In this document: piece by piece, positions 43,701 to 51,191 of the stretch
Layout of the letters: the number at the start of each line of letters is the position of its first letter
Numbering within the stretch: position 1 is the first letter of the stretch
Source of the DNA: Sphingomonadaceae bacterium OTU29LAMAA1
Lineage (GTDB): Bacteria > Pseudomonadota > Alphaproteobacteria > Sphingomonadales > Sphingomonadaceae
DNA length: 64,000 nt
Assembly: GCA_024072375.1 (NCBI GenBank)
Contig: CP099617.1
Span: 3,231,001-3,295,000 of the forward strand
Reading direction: 5' to 3'
Made by a program: the position numbers and the translations under genes
The notes under the pieces: generated by a model
Databases searched by the model: none
Seen by the model: the letters and a program-made list of their open reading frames with translations, nothing else
Told to the model about the DNA's origin: nothing

Positions 43701-45304
43701 AGGTCACCGAATTCATCGCCAAGCTGCGTCATGCGACGCCGGGGGTGACGCTGATCTCGCCGCCGCCGCATCACGACATTTATTCGATCGAAGACCTCGC
43801 GCAGCTGATCTACGACCTCAAGCAGATCAACCCGCGCGCGCGGGTCTGCGTCAAGCTGGTCAGCTCGTCGGGCATCGGCACCGTCGCCGCGGGTGTCGCG
43901 AAGGCGCACGCCGATGTCATCCTGATCGCCGGCCACGTCGGCGGCACCGGTGCCTCGCCGCAGACCAGCGTCAAATACGCCGGCACGCCCTGGGAAATGG
44001 GGCTGTCGGAGGTCAATCAGGTGCTGACCCTCAACGGGCTGCGTGGGCGGGTGCGGCTGCGCACCGACGGCGGACTCAAGACCGGGCGCGACATCGTCAT
44101 CGCGGCGATTCTCGGTGCGGAAGAGTACGGCATCGGTACGCTGTCGCTGGTTGCGATGGGCTGCATCATGGTGCGCCAGTGCCACAGCAACACCTGCCCG
44201 GTCGGCATCTGCACGCAGGATCAGGCGCTCCGCGGCAAGTTCGTCGGCACGCCGGAAAAGGTCATCAACCTGATGACCTTCATCGCCGAAGAGGTGCGCG
44301 ACATCCTCGCCCGCCTCGGCGTGAAGAGCCTCGACGAGGTGATCGGTCGCACCGAATTCCTGCGTCAGGTCAGCCGCGGTGCCGAGCATCTCGACGATCT
44401 CGATCTCAACCCGATCCTCGCCAAGGTCGATGCGACCGATGCGGAGCGCCGCTTCTCGCTGTCGACCTTCCGCAACGAAGTGCCGGACAGCCTCGACGCG
44501 CAGATCATCAAGGATGCCGCCGCCGTGTTCAGCCGCGGCGAAAAGATGCAGCTCACCTATTCGGTGCGCAACACGCATCGCGCGGTCGGCACGCGCCTTT
44601 CGTCGGAGATCACGCGCCGCTTCGGCATGAGCAAGCTTTCCGACGGTCACGTCACCATCCGGCTGCGCGGCAGTGCGGGCCAGTCGCTCGGCGCGTTCAT
44701 GTGCAAGGGCATCACGCTCGAGGTGTTCGGCGACGCCAACGACTATGTCGGCAAGGGCCTGTCCGGCGGAACGATCATCCTGCGTCCGGCGGTGTCGTCA
44801 CCGCTGGCCAGTCAGGACAACACCATCCTCGGCAACACCGTCCTCTACGGCGCAACCTCGGGCACGTTGCTCGCGGCGGGGCAGGCGGGCGAGCGGTTCG
44901 CGGTGCGCAACTCGGGCGCAACCGTCGTGGTCGAGGGCTGCGGCGCCAACGGCTGCGAATATATGACCGGCGGCGTCGCGGTGCTGCTGGGGAAGGTCGG
45001 CCAGAACTTCGGTGCGGGCATGACCGGCGGCATGGCGTTCGTCTACGATCCCGACGCCGAATTCGAACACCGCGCGAATCCGGAGAGCATCGTCTGGCAG
45101 CGGCTGGCCTCCGCCCATTGGGAAGGTGTCCTCCGCGACCTCGTCGAGCGCCATGCCAAGGCGACCGACAGCAAATGGTCGAAGGGTCTGCTGGCGGATT
45201 GGGACCGAATCGCGGGCGATTTCTGGCAGGTCGTGCCGAAGGAAATGCTGTCGCGGCAGGCGTATCCGCTGGACGACAGCGTACAACTGGTCGCGGCGGA
45301 ATAA
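40772..45304 (+). CDS. gltB: glutamate synthase (NADPH), large subunit
   Basis: 1510 residues with all four regions. The class-II glutaminase domain has its nucleophile at C31 (DACGVGLV), so about 30 residues are removed to mature the enzyme; QRYSTNTFPQWWLAQPFR and AHNGEINTVRGNKNW bind glutamine. A central domain and the FMN barrel follow (GEGGEDVKRF, SGEGGxD type; HVGGTGASPQTSVKYAG), then the [3Fe-4S] cysteines C1131, C1137 and C1142 (CIMVRQCHSNTCPVGICTQD) and the C-terminal beta-helix. GTG start overlaps the DUF2059 stop. With GltD it makes two glutamates from glutamine and 2-oxoglutarate. Confidence 0.97.
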   Translation: MTDAHDPMKTDQRAYLAEHGMYRPDSEGDACGVGLVAATDGRASRRVVQSAVDALKAVWHRGAVDADGKTGDGAGIHIDLPHRFFDDAVVASGHKVMPNRLAVGMIFMPRTDLGAQENCRTIVESAIIEAGYTIYGWRQVPVDVSVIGLKAQTTRPEIEQIMIAGPMPDEVTAAEFEKNLYLVRRRIEKRIIAAQIQGFYICSLSCQSIVYKGLFLAESLSVFYPDLQDQRFESRVAIFHQRYSTNTFPQWWLAQPFRCLAHNGEINTVRGNKNWMLSHEIRMASLAFGDNSEDIKPVIPAGASDTAALDAVFEAICRSGRDAPTAKLMLVPEAWQKDTGIPDDHAAMYQYLASVMEPWDGPAALAMTDGRWAVAGVDRNALRPLRYTQTSDGLLIVGSETGMVVVPESTVVAKGRLGPGQMIAVDLDQGRVMNDREVKDRISGEHDYAAMIGEFHTLDDLPEVPDAVVRYDRAGLARRQVAAGQTLEDMELILSPMVETAKEAIGSMGDDTPLAVISDKPRLISQFFRQNFSQVTNPPIDSLRERYVMSLKTRFGNLANILDTEDQRDRVLVLDSPVLTGQHWARLRAHFAGSATEIDCTFDAEGGPEKLRAAIQRIRNEAEQAVRQGKSELFLTDEHVSEGRIAIAGVLAAAAVHTHLVRRGLRSYASINVRSAECLDTHYYAVLIGVGATTVNAYLAEAAIVDRQSRGLFGDLSLDECLKRHRHAIEEGLLKIMSKMGIAVISSYRGGYNFEAVGLSRSLVNDLFPGMPAKISGEGYNSLHYSALVRHELAWDEAVAKLPIGGFYRQRHTGETHAYSAQLMHLLQTAVSTDSYTSYLQFSRGVADLPPVYLRDLLQFNFPNEGVPVDQVEAITEIRKRFVTPGMSLGALSPEAHETLAIAMNRIGAKAVSGEGGEDVKRFKPYENGDNANSTIKQIASGRFGVTAEYLNACEEIEIKVAQGAKPGEGGQLPGFKVTEFIAKLRHATPGVTLISPPPHHDIYSIEDLAQLIYDLKQINPRARVCVKLVSSSGIGTVAAGVAKAHADVILIAGHVGGTGASPQTSVKYAGTPWEMGLSEVNQVLTLNGLRGRVRLRTDGGLKTGRDIVIAAILGAEEYGIGTLSLVAMGCIMVRQCHSNTCPVGICTQDQALRGKFVGTPEKVINLMTFIAEEVRDILARLGVKSLDEVIGRTEFLRQVSRGAEHLDDLDLNPILAKVDATDAERRFSLSTFRNEVPDSLDAQIIKDAAAVFSRGEKMQLTYSVRNTHRAVGTRLSSEITRRFGMSKLSDGHVTIRLRGSAGQSLGAFMCKGITLEVFGDANDYVGKGLSGGTIILRPAVSSPLASQDNTILGNTVLYGATSGTLLAAGQAGERFAVRNSGATVVVEGCGANGCEYMTGGVAVLLGKVGQNFGAGMTGGMAFVYDPDAEFEHRANPESIVWQRLASAHWEGVLRDLVERHAKATDSKWSKGLLADWDRIAGDFWQVVPKEMLSRQAYPLDDSVQLVAAE

Positions 45305-45319
45305 GGGACGTTAGCCAGA

Positions 45320-45351
45320 GATGGGGGTCGCGGCGTCGCGCGACCCTCATC
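45320..45351 (+). terminator. stem-loop after gltB
   Basis: 13-base stem (GATGGGGGTCGCG with CGCGACCCTCATC, one G-T pair) and a 6-base loop, 15 bases after the gltB stop. Only two T residues follow, so a weak intrinsic terminator or a 3'-end stabilising hairpin. Confidence 0.5.
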
Positions 45352-45425
45352 TTGCGGCGACGCTCATCGATCGGCGTCGTCCATCGCCGCTTCCCTCCAC
45401 ACCCCCATGCTTATAACACGGCGGT

Positions 45426-46100
45426 ATGTGGCAGCTTTACCAATTCCCCCTGTGCCCGTTCAGCCGCAAGGTCCGCCTGCTGCTGGGCGAGAAGGGGATC
45501 GGCTACGAACTCGTCCGCGAATCGCCGTGGGAGCGGCGCGACGAATTCATGGACATGAACCCCGCTGGCGAAACGCCGGTGATGGTCGACGCGTCACGCC
45601 CCGGTGCGCCACTGATCGACTCGATGGCGATCTGCGAATATTTCGAGGAAACCGTCGACAAGGCGGCGACGATCAACGGCACCGCCGCCAATCGCGCGGA
45701 GATTCGCCGGCTGGTGACGTGGTTCGACACGCACTTCTATCGTGACGTTACCGGGCCGTTGCTGCACGAGCGGGTGGTCAAGCGGCTGGCGCATCGCGCC
45801 GCGCCCGATGCCAAGGGGCTACGCGAAGCGATGAAGGCGGCGGTCAGCCACCTCGATTATACGGATTACCTGCTCGATCATCGCAACTGGCTGGGCGGCG
45901 CGACGATGAGCCTCGCCGATCTCGCCGCCGCCGCGCAGATTTCGGTCGCGGATTATCTCGGCGGGATCGATTGGAAGGGGCATGACCAGACGGCGCGCTG
46001 GTATCGCGGTTTCAAGAGCCGGCCGAGCTTCCGTCCGCTGCTGTCCGAGCGGATGGAGATGATCGGGCCACCGGCGCATTACGACAATGTCGATTTCTGA
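45426..46100 (+). CDS. glutathione S-transferase family protein
   Basis: 224 residues. Thioredoxin-fold N-terminal domain begins WQLYQFPLCPFSRKVRLLLG, with the CPFS motif giving a possible catalytic Cys or Ser, then NPAGETPVMVD with the cis-proline that binds glutathione and the ES-like DSMAICEYFEE. A helical C-terminal domain follows from about 90, ending RWYRGFKSRPSFRPLL. Substrate unknown. Its last 14 bases overlap the csaA start, so the two are probably co-transcribed. Confidence 0.88.
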   Translation: MWQLYQFPLCPFSRKVRLLLGEKGIGYELVRESPWERRDEFMDMNPAGETPVMVDASRPGAPLIDSMAICEYFEETVDKAATINGTAANRAEIRRLVTWFDTHFYRDVTGPLLHERVVKRLAHRAAPDAKGLREAMKAAVSHLDYTDYLLDHRNWLGGATMSLADLAAAAQISVADYLGGIDWKGHDQTARWYRGFKSRPSFRPLLSERMEMIGPPAHYDNVDF

Positions 46101-46434
46101 TCCGATCGCGTATCCGGATTTCGAACGTGTCGACATCCGCGTCGGCACGATCGTCGCCGCCGAGCCATTTCCGCAGGCACGCAAGCCCGCGATCAAACTA
46201 CGCATCGATTTTGGCGACGGTATCGGCGTGAAGACGTCGTCCGCGCAGATCACCGATCATTACACACCCGAAATGCTCGTCGGGCGGCAGGTTGCGGCGG
46301 TGGTCAACTTTCCCCCGCGTCAGATCGGGCCATTCATGTCCGAGGTACTGACGCTCGGCTTCCCCGACGCTGACGGCAAGGTGGTGCTGATCGGCCCTAG
46401 CCAGCCGGTGCCGAACGGCGGCAAATTGTTCTGA
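46087..46434 (+). CDS. csaA: CsaA-like tRNA-binding protein
   Basis: 115-residue OB-fold protein homologous to the tRNA-binding domain of MetG and Arc1p: FERVDIRVGTIVAAEPFPQA, ARKPAIKLRIDFGDGIGVKT, SSAQITDHYTPEMLVGRQVA, VVNFPPRQIGPFMSEVLTLG. CsaA dimers bind tRNA and, in Bacillus, have chaperone-like export roles. Length matches the family. Confidence 0.93.
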   Translation: MSISDPIAYPDFERVDIRVGTIVAAEPFPQARKPAIKLRIDFGDGIGVKTSSAQITDHYTPEMLVGRQVAAVVNFPPRQIGPFMSEVLTLGFPDADGKVVLIGPSQPVPNGGKLF

Positions 46435-46445
46435 CCCGGACGTCC

Positions 46446-46856
46446 CTATAGACGGTCCAGCGTTGCCGCGTCGCGCTCGCCGCCGAAAAACCGGTCGAGC
46501 GCCGCCACGAACGGTGCCGGATCGTCGGCCACCGCAGCGAACAGCGTCATCGACGACCGCAGCTTCATGGCATCGATGTCTCCCAGAATAGTCTCCGCGC
46601 TCCCCGGCGCGGCGATCACCGCCCGCGTCGCAGCGATCAACCGCGCTCCGAGCAGCGGATGCGCCAGATAGGCGCGTGCCTCCGACACATCGCGGATCGC
46701 ATAGAAACGCGCCGTCTCGCTTCGCCCCAATCCGGCGATCTGTGGAAAGACGAACCACATCCAGTGACCCGTCTTGCGACCCCGACGCAGTTCGCCGTGC
46801 GCCTGGTCATAGGTCCGCGCCTGCGCCGAAACGAAGCGATCGAGGTCATGCGTCAT
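46446..46856 (-). CDS. DUF1810 family protein
   Basis: 136 residues, full-length for the family. Motifs: FVSAQARTYDQAHGELRRGR, KTGHWMWFVFPQIAGLGRSE, ARFYAIRDVSEARAYLAHPL, LLGARLIAAT, and GDIDAMKLRSSMTLFAA. Start MTHDLDRF at 46856 matches the usual N-terminus; the ATG-containing frame extends to 46871. The function of DUF1810 is not established. Converges with csaA (11 bases apart) and diverges from the lipoprotein gene (41 bases). Confidence 0.9.
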   Translation of the reverse strand: MTHDLDRFVSAQARTYDQAHGELRRGRKTGHWMWFVFPQIAGLGRSETARFYAIRDVSEARAYLAHPLLGARLIAATRAVIAAPGSAETILGDIDAMKLRSSMTLFAAVADDPAPFVAALDRFFGGERDAATLDRL

Positions 46857-46897
46857 GGCACAGGCAACCACCGGGCGATCCGCAGCGTTCCACCCGC

Positions 46898-47404
46898 ATG
46901 CGTGCGCTCCATCTCACACCCCTGCTGCTGCTCGCCGCCTGTAGTGGCGGGAATGGCGACAAACCGGCGGACAATGCGGCAGCGACATTCGTCCCGCCGC
47001 CGACGCAGATGCCCAAGCCGATTCCTGGGCAGGCGCATAGCAACCCGATCTCCGCCTATGTCGGCAAATACCCCGGTGATGCGGTCGATGGCGTCGGCTT
47101 CTACGATCGGACCGAGGTGTCGCGGGCGCTGATCGACGCGGTCGGTGAAGACGCCGTACGCCGCCGCATCGTCGCGCGAGAGGCGGTGAGCGTACCGATC
47201 TTCAAGGCGGCGGACGGCCGCATTGCCGCGCACGGTTGCGCGCCGCACGATTGCGCCGACGTCAACTGGACGTTCCTCGTCGCAGTCGACGGTTCGCGGG
47301 GCGAGGCGTGCTACCATGATGCCGGAACGATGGGACAGGCCAGCCGCTGGTACGTGGCCGGTTCCGCTCCGCAGCGCCGTCCGGGTGATTGCCCTCAGGA
47401 GTAG
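46898..47404 (+). CDS. predicted lipoprotein, unknown function
   Basis: 168 residues with a lipoprotein signal: MRALHLTPLLLLAACSGG, lipobox LAAC with C15 as lipidation site. The mature part has a Pro-rich linker and then a compact domain with four cysteines (HGCAPHDCAD, GEACYHDAG, RPGDCPQE), which could form two disulfides in the periplasm. No recognised family. Four bases before the PEBP-type gene, so likely one transcript. Confidence 0.72.
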   Translation: MRALHLTPLLLLAACSGGNGDKPADNAAATFVPPPTQMPKPIPGQAHSNPISAYVGKYPGDAVDGVGFYDRTEVSRALIDAVGEDAVRRRIVAREAVSVPIFKAADGRIAAHGCAPHDCADVNWTFLVAVDGSRGEACYHDAGTMGQASRWYVAGSAPQRRPGDCPQE

Positions 47405-47408
47405 ACCG

Positions 47409-48029
47409 ATGCTCGAACACGTTCCCGCCTGGCTTGGCAAGATGCTGGATGGTGTCCGCGCCGGTTCGGACAAGCTGGCGATCGCCCGCCCCGAACTGGG
47501 TGGCGCCTTTCCCGCTATGGATCTCGGTAGTCCGGCCTTCGCCACGGGCGCGCGCCTGCCCGAGCGGTTCACGGCAGACGGTGCGGGCGTATCGCCACCC
47601 CTCGTCTGGGGGGAGCCTCCGGAGGGTACGGCGCTGTTCGCCTTGCTGGTCGAGGATGCGGATGCGCCCGCGTCCCAGCCACTCGTTCATGCCGTGATCT
47701 GGGGCCTGCCCGCCGATGCGCGGCGGTTGGCCGAAGGCGACATCATCGGGGACGGCGCGGGTTCGCCCGAACGCGATGTCGGCCGTAATTCCTATCAACG
47801 TGAAGGCTGGCTGCCGCCCGATCCGCCCACGGGCCATGGCGAGCATCGCTACGCCTTTCAGCTGTTCGCACTGGCGTCGGGCGTCGGTGCGCCCGGCGAA
47901 ACGCCCGGACGTTCGGCGATACTAGAGGCGATGGCGGGGCATGTGCTCGCCGCCGGATTGCTGATTGGCACCTACAGTCGGGGCGAAGAGGCGCCGGCGG
48001 GACTGGTCGGTGGGGTCGCCACTGCCTGA
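47409..48029 (+). CDS. YbhB/YbcL (PEBP) family protein
   Basis: 206 residues of the phosphatidylethanolamine-binding/Raf-kinase-inhibitor-like fold. Blocks: LGSPAFATGARLPERFTADG, VSPPLVWGEPPEGTALFALL, VEDADAPASQPLVHAVIWGL, then GRNSYQREGWLPPDPPTGHG and HRYAFQLFALAS. No signal peptide. The bacterial cytoplasmic members have no agreed function; ligand binding of small anions is known for the fold. Confidence 0.9.
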   Translation: MLEHVPAWLGKMLDGVRAGSDKLAIARPELGGAFPAMDLGSPAFATGARLPERFTADGAGVSPPLVWGEPPEGTALFALLVEDADAPASQPLVHAVIWGLPADARRLAEGDIIGDGAGSPERDVGRNSYQREGWLPPDPPTGHGEHRYAFQLFALASGVGAPGETPGRSAILEAMAGHVLAAGLLIGTYSRGEEAPAGLVGGVATA

Positions 48030-48044
48030 CCGGCGGGCGACGGT

Positions 48045-48066
48045 GGCCCGGCGTCGATGCCGGGCC
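48045..48066. terminator. GC-rich stem-loop between convergent genes
   Basis: Perfect 8-base arms GGCCCGGC/GCCGGGCC with a 6-base loop, 15 bases after the PEBP gene and 19 bases after the end of the small leftward gene. No T-tract on either side; probably a shared, rho-assisted end point. Confidence 0.45.
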
Positions 48067-48084
48067 CGTCCTGCGTGCGACGTG

Positions 48085-48171
48085 TCAGCCGGCGGTCACG
48101 CCGCCTTGCGAGGCGATGACGAGGATGGTGGTCGCGAACGAGGCGAGGCTGAGGAACAGGCTGCGGTACAT
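48085..48171 (-). CDS. 28-residue hydrophobic small protein
   Basis: ATG 48171 with GGGAG 8 bases upstream opens a 28-codon frame: MYRSLFLSLASFATTILVIA then SQGGVTAG and a stop. A basic residue at position 3 followed by about 18 hydrophobic residues predicts a single membrane helix or an uncleaved signal. It lies 25 bases after the 36-residue gene on the same strand. Support rests on the ribosome-binding site, clean helix and tandem arrangement. Confidence 0.5.
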   Translation of the reverse strand: MYRSLFLSLASFATTILVIASQGGVTAG

Positions 48172-48196
48172 CGTCTATCTCCCGAAAGGATGCTGG

Positions 48197-48307
48197 TTAT
48201 GCGACCGGTACGACGGGAACGGCGGCGCTGACGGCGAGCGCAGCGAAGGCGAGGGCGGCGACGACGGAGAAGACGGCACGCTGGGCGAGTTCGAAGCGGA
48301 GAAACAT
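48197..48307 (-). CDS. 36-residue hydrophobic small protein
   Basis: ATG 48307 preceded by AAAGGGA (7-9 base spacing). The product begins MFLRFELAQRAVFSVVAALA and ends AAVPVVPVA: a short charged N-terminus, about 20 hydrophobic residues and an Ala/Val/Pro tail ending in AVPVVPVA. This predicts a one-pass membrane or exported peptide. A sigma54-like promoter sits 55 bases upstream. No known family recognised; small proteins of this type are easily missed by gene finders. Confidence 0.55.
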   Translation of the reverse strand: MFLRFELAQRAVFSVVAALAFAALAVSAAVPVVPVA

Positions 48308-48361
48308 GATGGTATTCCCTTTTGGCATCGATGTGATCCATTCACGATCGATACCGGGGGC

Positions 48362-48380
48362 TTTGCAGCCTGCGTGCCAA
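48362..48380 (-). promoter_or_regulatory. sigma54-like -24/-12 promoter
   Basis: On the minus strand TTGGCACG-CAGG-CTGCAAA has the invariant GG (48378-48377) and GC (48366-48365) exactly 10 bases apart, and matches the consensus TGGCACG-N4-TTGCW at all but one base. The predicted start near 48353 would give a leader of about 45 bases to the 36-residue gene. The 166-base region 48308-48473 holds no other candidate. Confidence 0.4.
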
Positions 48381-48473
48381 TTGCACTAAGCTGTTGATAA
48401 ACAAAGATTGAAGAAACCGGCACTGTGAAGGTTGGTATTTTTCACCAGTCCTGACGGGCAAATCACGCCAAGA

Positions 48474-49529
48474 TCAGGCGGCACACACCCGATCGCGACC
48501 ATCGGCCTTTGCGGTGTAGAGCAGGCGGTCGGCACGATCGAACGCGGCATCGATCGGTTCGGCATCGTGAACTGCCGTGACGCCGATCGACAAGGTCACC
48601 TGACCGAGCGGTTTGTCGCTTTCGCGCAAGCGGAACCGCTTTCCGCTGATGACGCTGCGTACGCCATCCAGATGCGCGGCCGCGTCCGCCAGCGGGATAC
48701 CATGCAACAGGACGGCGAATTCCTCGCCACCGTGACGCACGACCAGATGCCCGGCGCATTCCTCGGCCAGCGTCTTCGCGACGGCACTCAGCACGCGATC
48801 GCCGATCTGATGGCCGTGCGCATCGTTGATCCGCTTGAACCGGTCGATATCGCATACCGCCAGGCAGAACGGACCATCGCGCTCGCGTCGTGTCGTAAAG
48901 GCTTCGTCGAATGCACGGCGGTTGGGGAGGCCGGTCAGGGCGTCGCGCCGAGCGGTATCGTTCGCCTCGGCAAGCTTGGCACGCAGGGCATCGGCCTCGC
49001 TGGTCGCATGCGCCAGACGCACCTCGGCATCACGGATGCGCGTCAGCATCGATCCGGTGATCCGCGCGATCTCGTCGAGCCCGGCGGTGGTACTGGCCGC
49101 GCGATTGGCGGGCGCGATCGCTGCGGCACTTTCCGCCAGATCGCGACCGAAGTCTCTCGTCTCGTCCTGCATGGCACGCACGATCGACGTGAATCCGTCG
49201 ACCTGGGCCTGGGTTTCCTCGACCAGCCTCATCGCCTCGTTCTCGACCCGGCTGGCGCGATCGCTGCCATCCTGAACCGATCCGGTGCCGCCGCCACCGA
49301 TCGCCACGCGGCCACCCAGTTGCTCGATATCGGAACGGCTCAGGCGGACGCCGCCATCGGTCAGGCGATCGACCGCCTGCGCGATGACGCCGGCAGGATT
49401 GGCGATGACGTCATAGGCAAAGCTGTAATGTGCGGGATCCGGACTAAGCCCCTGTTGCGCAAGAAAAGCGCCGATGCGGGAGAATAAATCCCCCCGTTCG
49501 TCCTTCCTTACTGCAAATGGCCCGCCCAT
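48474..49529 (-). CDS. diguanylate cyclase (GGDEF domain)
   Basis: 351 residues, cytoplasmic (no membrane helix). The N-terminal half (1 to about 185) is helical with a coiled coil near 150-190. The GGDEF domain starts RDALTGLPNRRAFDE and has the metal and substrate residues FCLAVCDIDRFKRINDAHGH and the active-site loop RHGGEEF (GGEEF, an active variant). The RxxD product-inhibition site normally five residues before GGEEF is absent (AGHLVVRHGG). Expected to make cyclic di-GMP from GTP in response to an unknown cytoplasmic signal. Confidence 0.9.
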   Translation of the reverse strand: MGGPFAVRKDERGDLFSRIGAFLAQQGLSPDPAHYSFAYDVIANPAGVIAQAVDRLTDGGVRLSRSDIEQLGGRVAIGGGGTGSVQDGSDRASRVENEAMRLVEETQAQVDGFTSIVRAMQDETRDFGRDLAESAAAIAPANRAASTTAGLDEIARITGSMLTRIRDAEVRLAHATSEADALRAKLAEANDTARRDALTGLPNRRAFDEAFTTRRERDGPFCLAVCDIDRFKRINDAHGHQIGDRVLSAVAKTLAEECAGHLVVRHGGEEFAVLLHGIPLADAAAHLDGVRSVISGKRFRLRESDKPLGQVTLSIGVTAVHDAEPIDAAFDRADRLLYTAKADGRDRVCAA

Positions 49530-49591
49530 GCCCCACCCTCGATGATCGAGCGTGTTGTAGCGGTCAATAGTTAGCGCGACGTTGCCATGGC

Positions 49592-50122
49592 CTAGCCGCG
49601 GCGAAGTTTCTGTACCGCGGCAAGGGTGAGGGCGACATGCTGCGCGGGGTTCATGTCGTCATGCACATAGGCCACGCGACCATCCTTGCCGATCACATAG
49701 CTGGTGCGCTTCGTCAGCGACTTGCCCATCGCGGCCAGTGCGACATCGTAGTTCTTGATGACGGCCGGGCCGGCACTCGCCACCGCGAACTTGCCGGCGC
49801 ACTTTTCCGCCGAGAACTTCTGCAGCGTCGGCACATCGTCGGCCGACATGCCGATCACGGTCGCACCCGCCTTCTGGAAGTCGGGGATCGCCTCGGCAAA
49901 GGCATGCGCTTCGGCATTGCAGCCCCCGGTAAACGCCGCGGGGAAGAAATAGAGCACCACCGGCCCCTTCTTCAGCTGCTGCGCGAGGTCGATGTTGACC
50001 ACCTTGCCGGCGATCGCGCCGCGGGTGGCGAAGGTCGGCGCCTTCGCCCCGACCGCGAGCCCGGCCGCGGCGGCAGGAGCGGCGACGACGGCAATGGCGG
50101 CGAGAACGGGGAACAGGCGCAT
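49592..50122 (-). CDS. periplasmic peroxiredoxin (AhpC/TSA, BCP-like)
   Basis: 176 residues. A signal peptide (MRLFPVLAAIAVVAAPAAAA) leads to a thioredoxin-fold peroxidase with the peroxidatic cysteine in FFPAAFTGGCNAEAHAFAEA, where the usual T-x-x-C is FTGGC. A second cysteine 40 residues later (SAEKCAGKF) could resolve it. TSYVIGKDGRVAYVHDDMNP ends the fold. I start at ATG 50122 because the frame's upstream extension (to 50302) overlaps hisN and is not conserved. Export means it must reduce peroxides outside the cytoplasm. Confidence 0.9.
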   Translation of the reverse strand: MRLFPVLAAIAVVAAPAAAAGLAVGAKAPTFATRGAIAGKVVNIDLAQQLKKGPVVLYFFPAAFTGGCNAEAHAFAEAIPDFQKAGATVIGMSADDVPTLQKFSAEKCAGKFAVASAGPAVIKNYDVALAAMGKSLTKRTSYVIGKDGRVAYVHDDMNPAQHVALTLAAVQKLRRG

Positions 50123-50188
50123 GAAGACGATCCTCTCGAAGTTGCCGCACCCTAGCGCACGGCAGGCGAGCGCGATAGGGCAGCACCC

Positions 50189-51001
50189 ATGCCGATCACT
50201 GCCGCAAATATCCAGCTCGCCAGCCGCCTTGCCGATGCCGCCGGCGCCGCGATTCGTCCCTATTTCCGGGCCGAACACGGCGTCGAGCTGAAAGACGATC
50301 ATTCCCCCGTCACCCGCGCCGACCGCGAGGCGGAGGCGGCGATGCGCAAGCTGCTGGATGCCGAGGCGCCCGGCGATGGGGTCATCGGTGAGGAATATGG
50401 CGAAAAGCGCGGCGTCACGGGCCGCAAATGGGTGCTCGACCCGATCGACGGCACGCGCAGCTTCACCGTTGGCCGCGCGATATTCGGCACGCTGATCGCG
50501 CTGGTCGAGGACGGCTGGCCGCTACTCGGCATCATCGACCAGCCGGTGCAGCGCGAACGCTGGCTCGGTGTCGCCGGACGCCCGACGACCTTCAACGGCA
50601 GGCCGGCACGGACACGGACCTGCGGGACGCTGGAGGGCGCGGTGCTGGCGACGACCAGCCCGCACCTGTTCGCCGAGGGCGACGTGCCGCACTATATGGC
50701 GCTGGTCGCCGCCGCATCGGGCGGTCACGTCCGGCAGGGACCCGTCTATGGCGGCGATTGCTACAATTACGGCCTGCTGGCGAGCGGCCACCTCGACATC
50801 GTCGCGGAATCAGGGCTGCAACTCTATGACTTCGCCGCGCTGGTGCCGGTGGTCGAGGGTGCGGGCGGGCGGATGTGCGACTGGAACGGCGATCCGCTGA
50901 CCGCCGACAGCGCCGGCCACGTGCTGGCGATCGGCGATCCGGCACGGACGGATGATGTCCTGGAAGCGCTGCACGCCGTGCCGGACGCGCATTCGCATTA
51001 A
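50189..51001 (+). CDS. hisN: histidinol-phosphatase, inositol-monophosphatase family
   Basis: 270-residue Mg2+-dependent phosphatase. Metal-binding motifs are in order: VTRADREAEAAMRKLLD, GVIGEEYGEK (E site), WVLDPIDGTRSFTVGRAIFG (DPIDGT box), and YDFAALVPVVEGAGG with SGHLDIVAES near the C-terminus. The GTRSFTVGR stretch and the GGDCYNYGLLA segment are typical of the HisN branch. Divergent from the peroxiredoxin gene across 66 bases and not linked to other his genes. Confidence 0.85.
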   Translation: MPITAANIQLASRLADAAGAAIRPYFRAEHGVELKDDHSPVTRADREAEAAMRKLLDAEAPGDGVIGEEYGEKRGVTGRKWVLDPIDGTRSFTVGRAIFGTLIALVEDGWPLLGIIDQPVQRERWLGVAGRPTTFNGRPARTRTCGTLEGAVLATTSPHLFAEGDVPHYMALVAAASGGHVRQGPVYGGDCYNYGLLASGHLDIVAESGLQLYDFAALVPVVEGAGGRMCDWNGDPLTADSAGHVLAIGDPARTDDVLEALHAVPDAHSH

Positions 51002-51153
51002 CTTCCGATGCCCCCCTTGCTTCAGTGGGCGAGGGAAGCCGCAGGCGCAGTCGGTGGTGGAGGGGGCGTTTCCGTGAGCGACGCAGTTCGTCGCCAGCCT
51101 TCCCAACGAAGTTCCTCGCTTGCCTCCCCCTCCGTCACGCCTTAGGCGCGCCA

Positions 51154-51165
51154 CCCCCCCCCCCC
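51154..51165 (+). repeat. homopolymer run of 12 C
   Basis: Twelve consecutive C between hisN and the convergent AsmA-like gene, followed after TTG by a G-rich stretch that could pair with it (CCCCC-TTGC-GGGGG). The 190-base gap 51002-51191 holds no gene. The run is a likely site of length variation or sequencing error. Confidence 0.75.
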
Positions 51166-51191
51166 TTGCGGGGGAGGGATGACGGCGTTTC

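Noticed and set aside
40613..44650. 1345-codon open frame on the minus strand
   Set aside because: It is the antisense shadow of gltB: long only because of GC-rich codon use, low-complexity His/Arg/Asp composition and no recognisable motif.
50123..50302. 60-codon N-terminal extension of the peroxiredoxin
   Set aside because: Overlaps the start of the divergent hisN gene and would bury the obvious signal peptide starting at ATG 50122.
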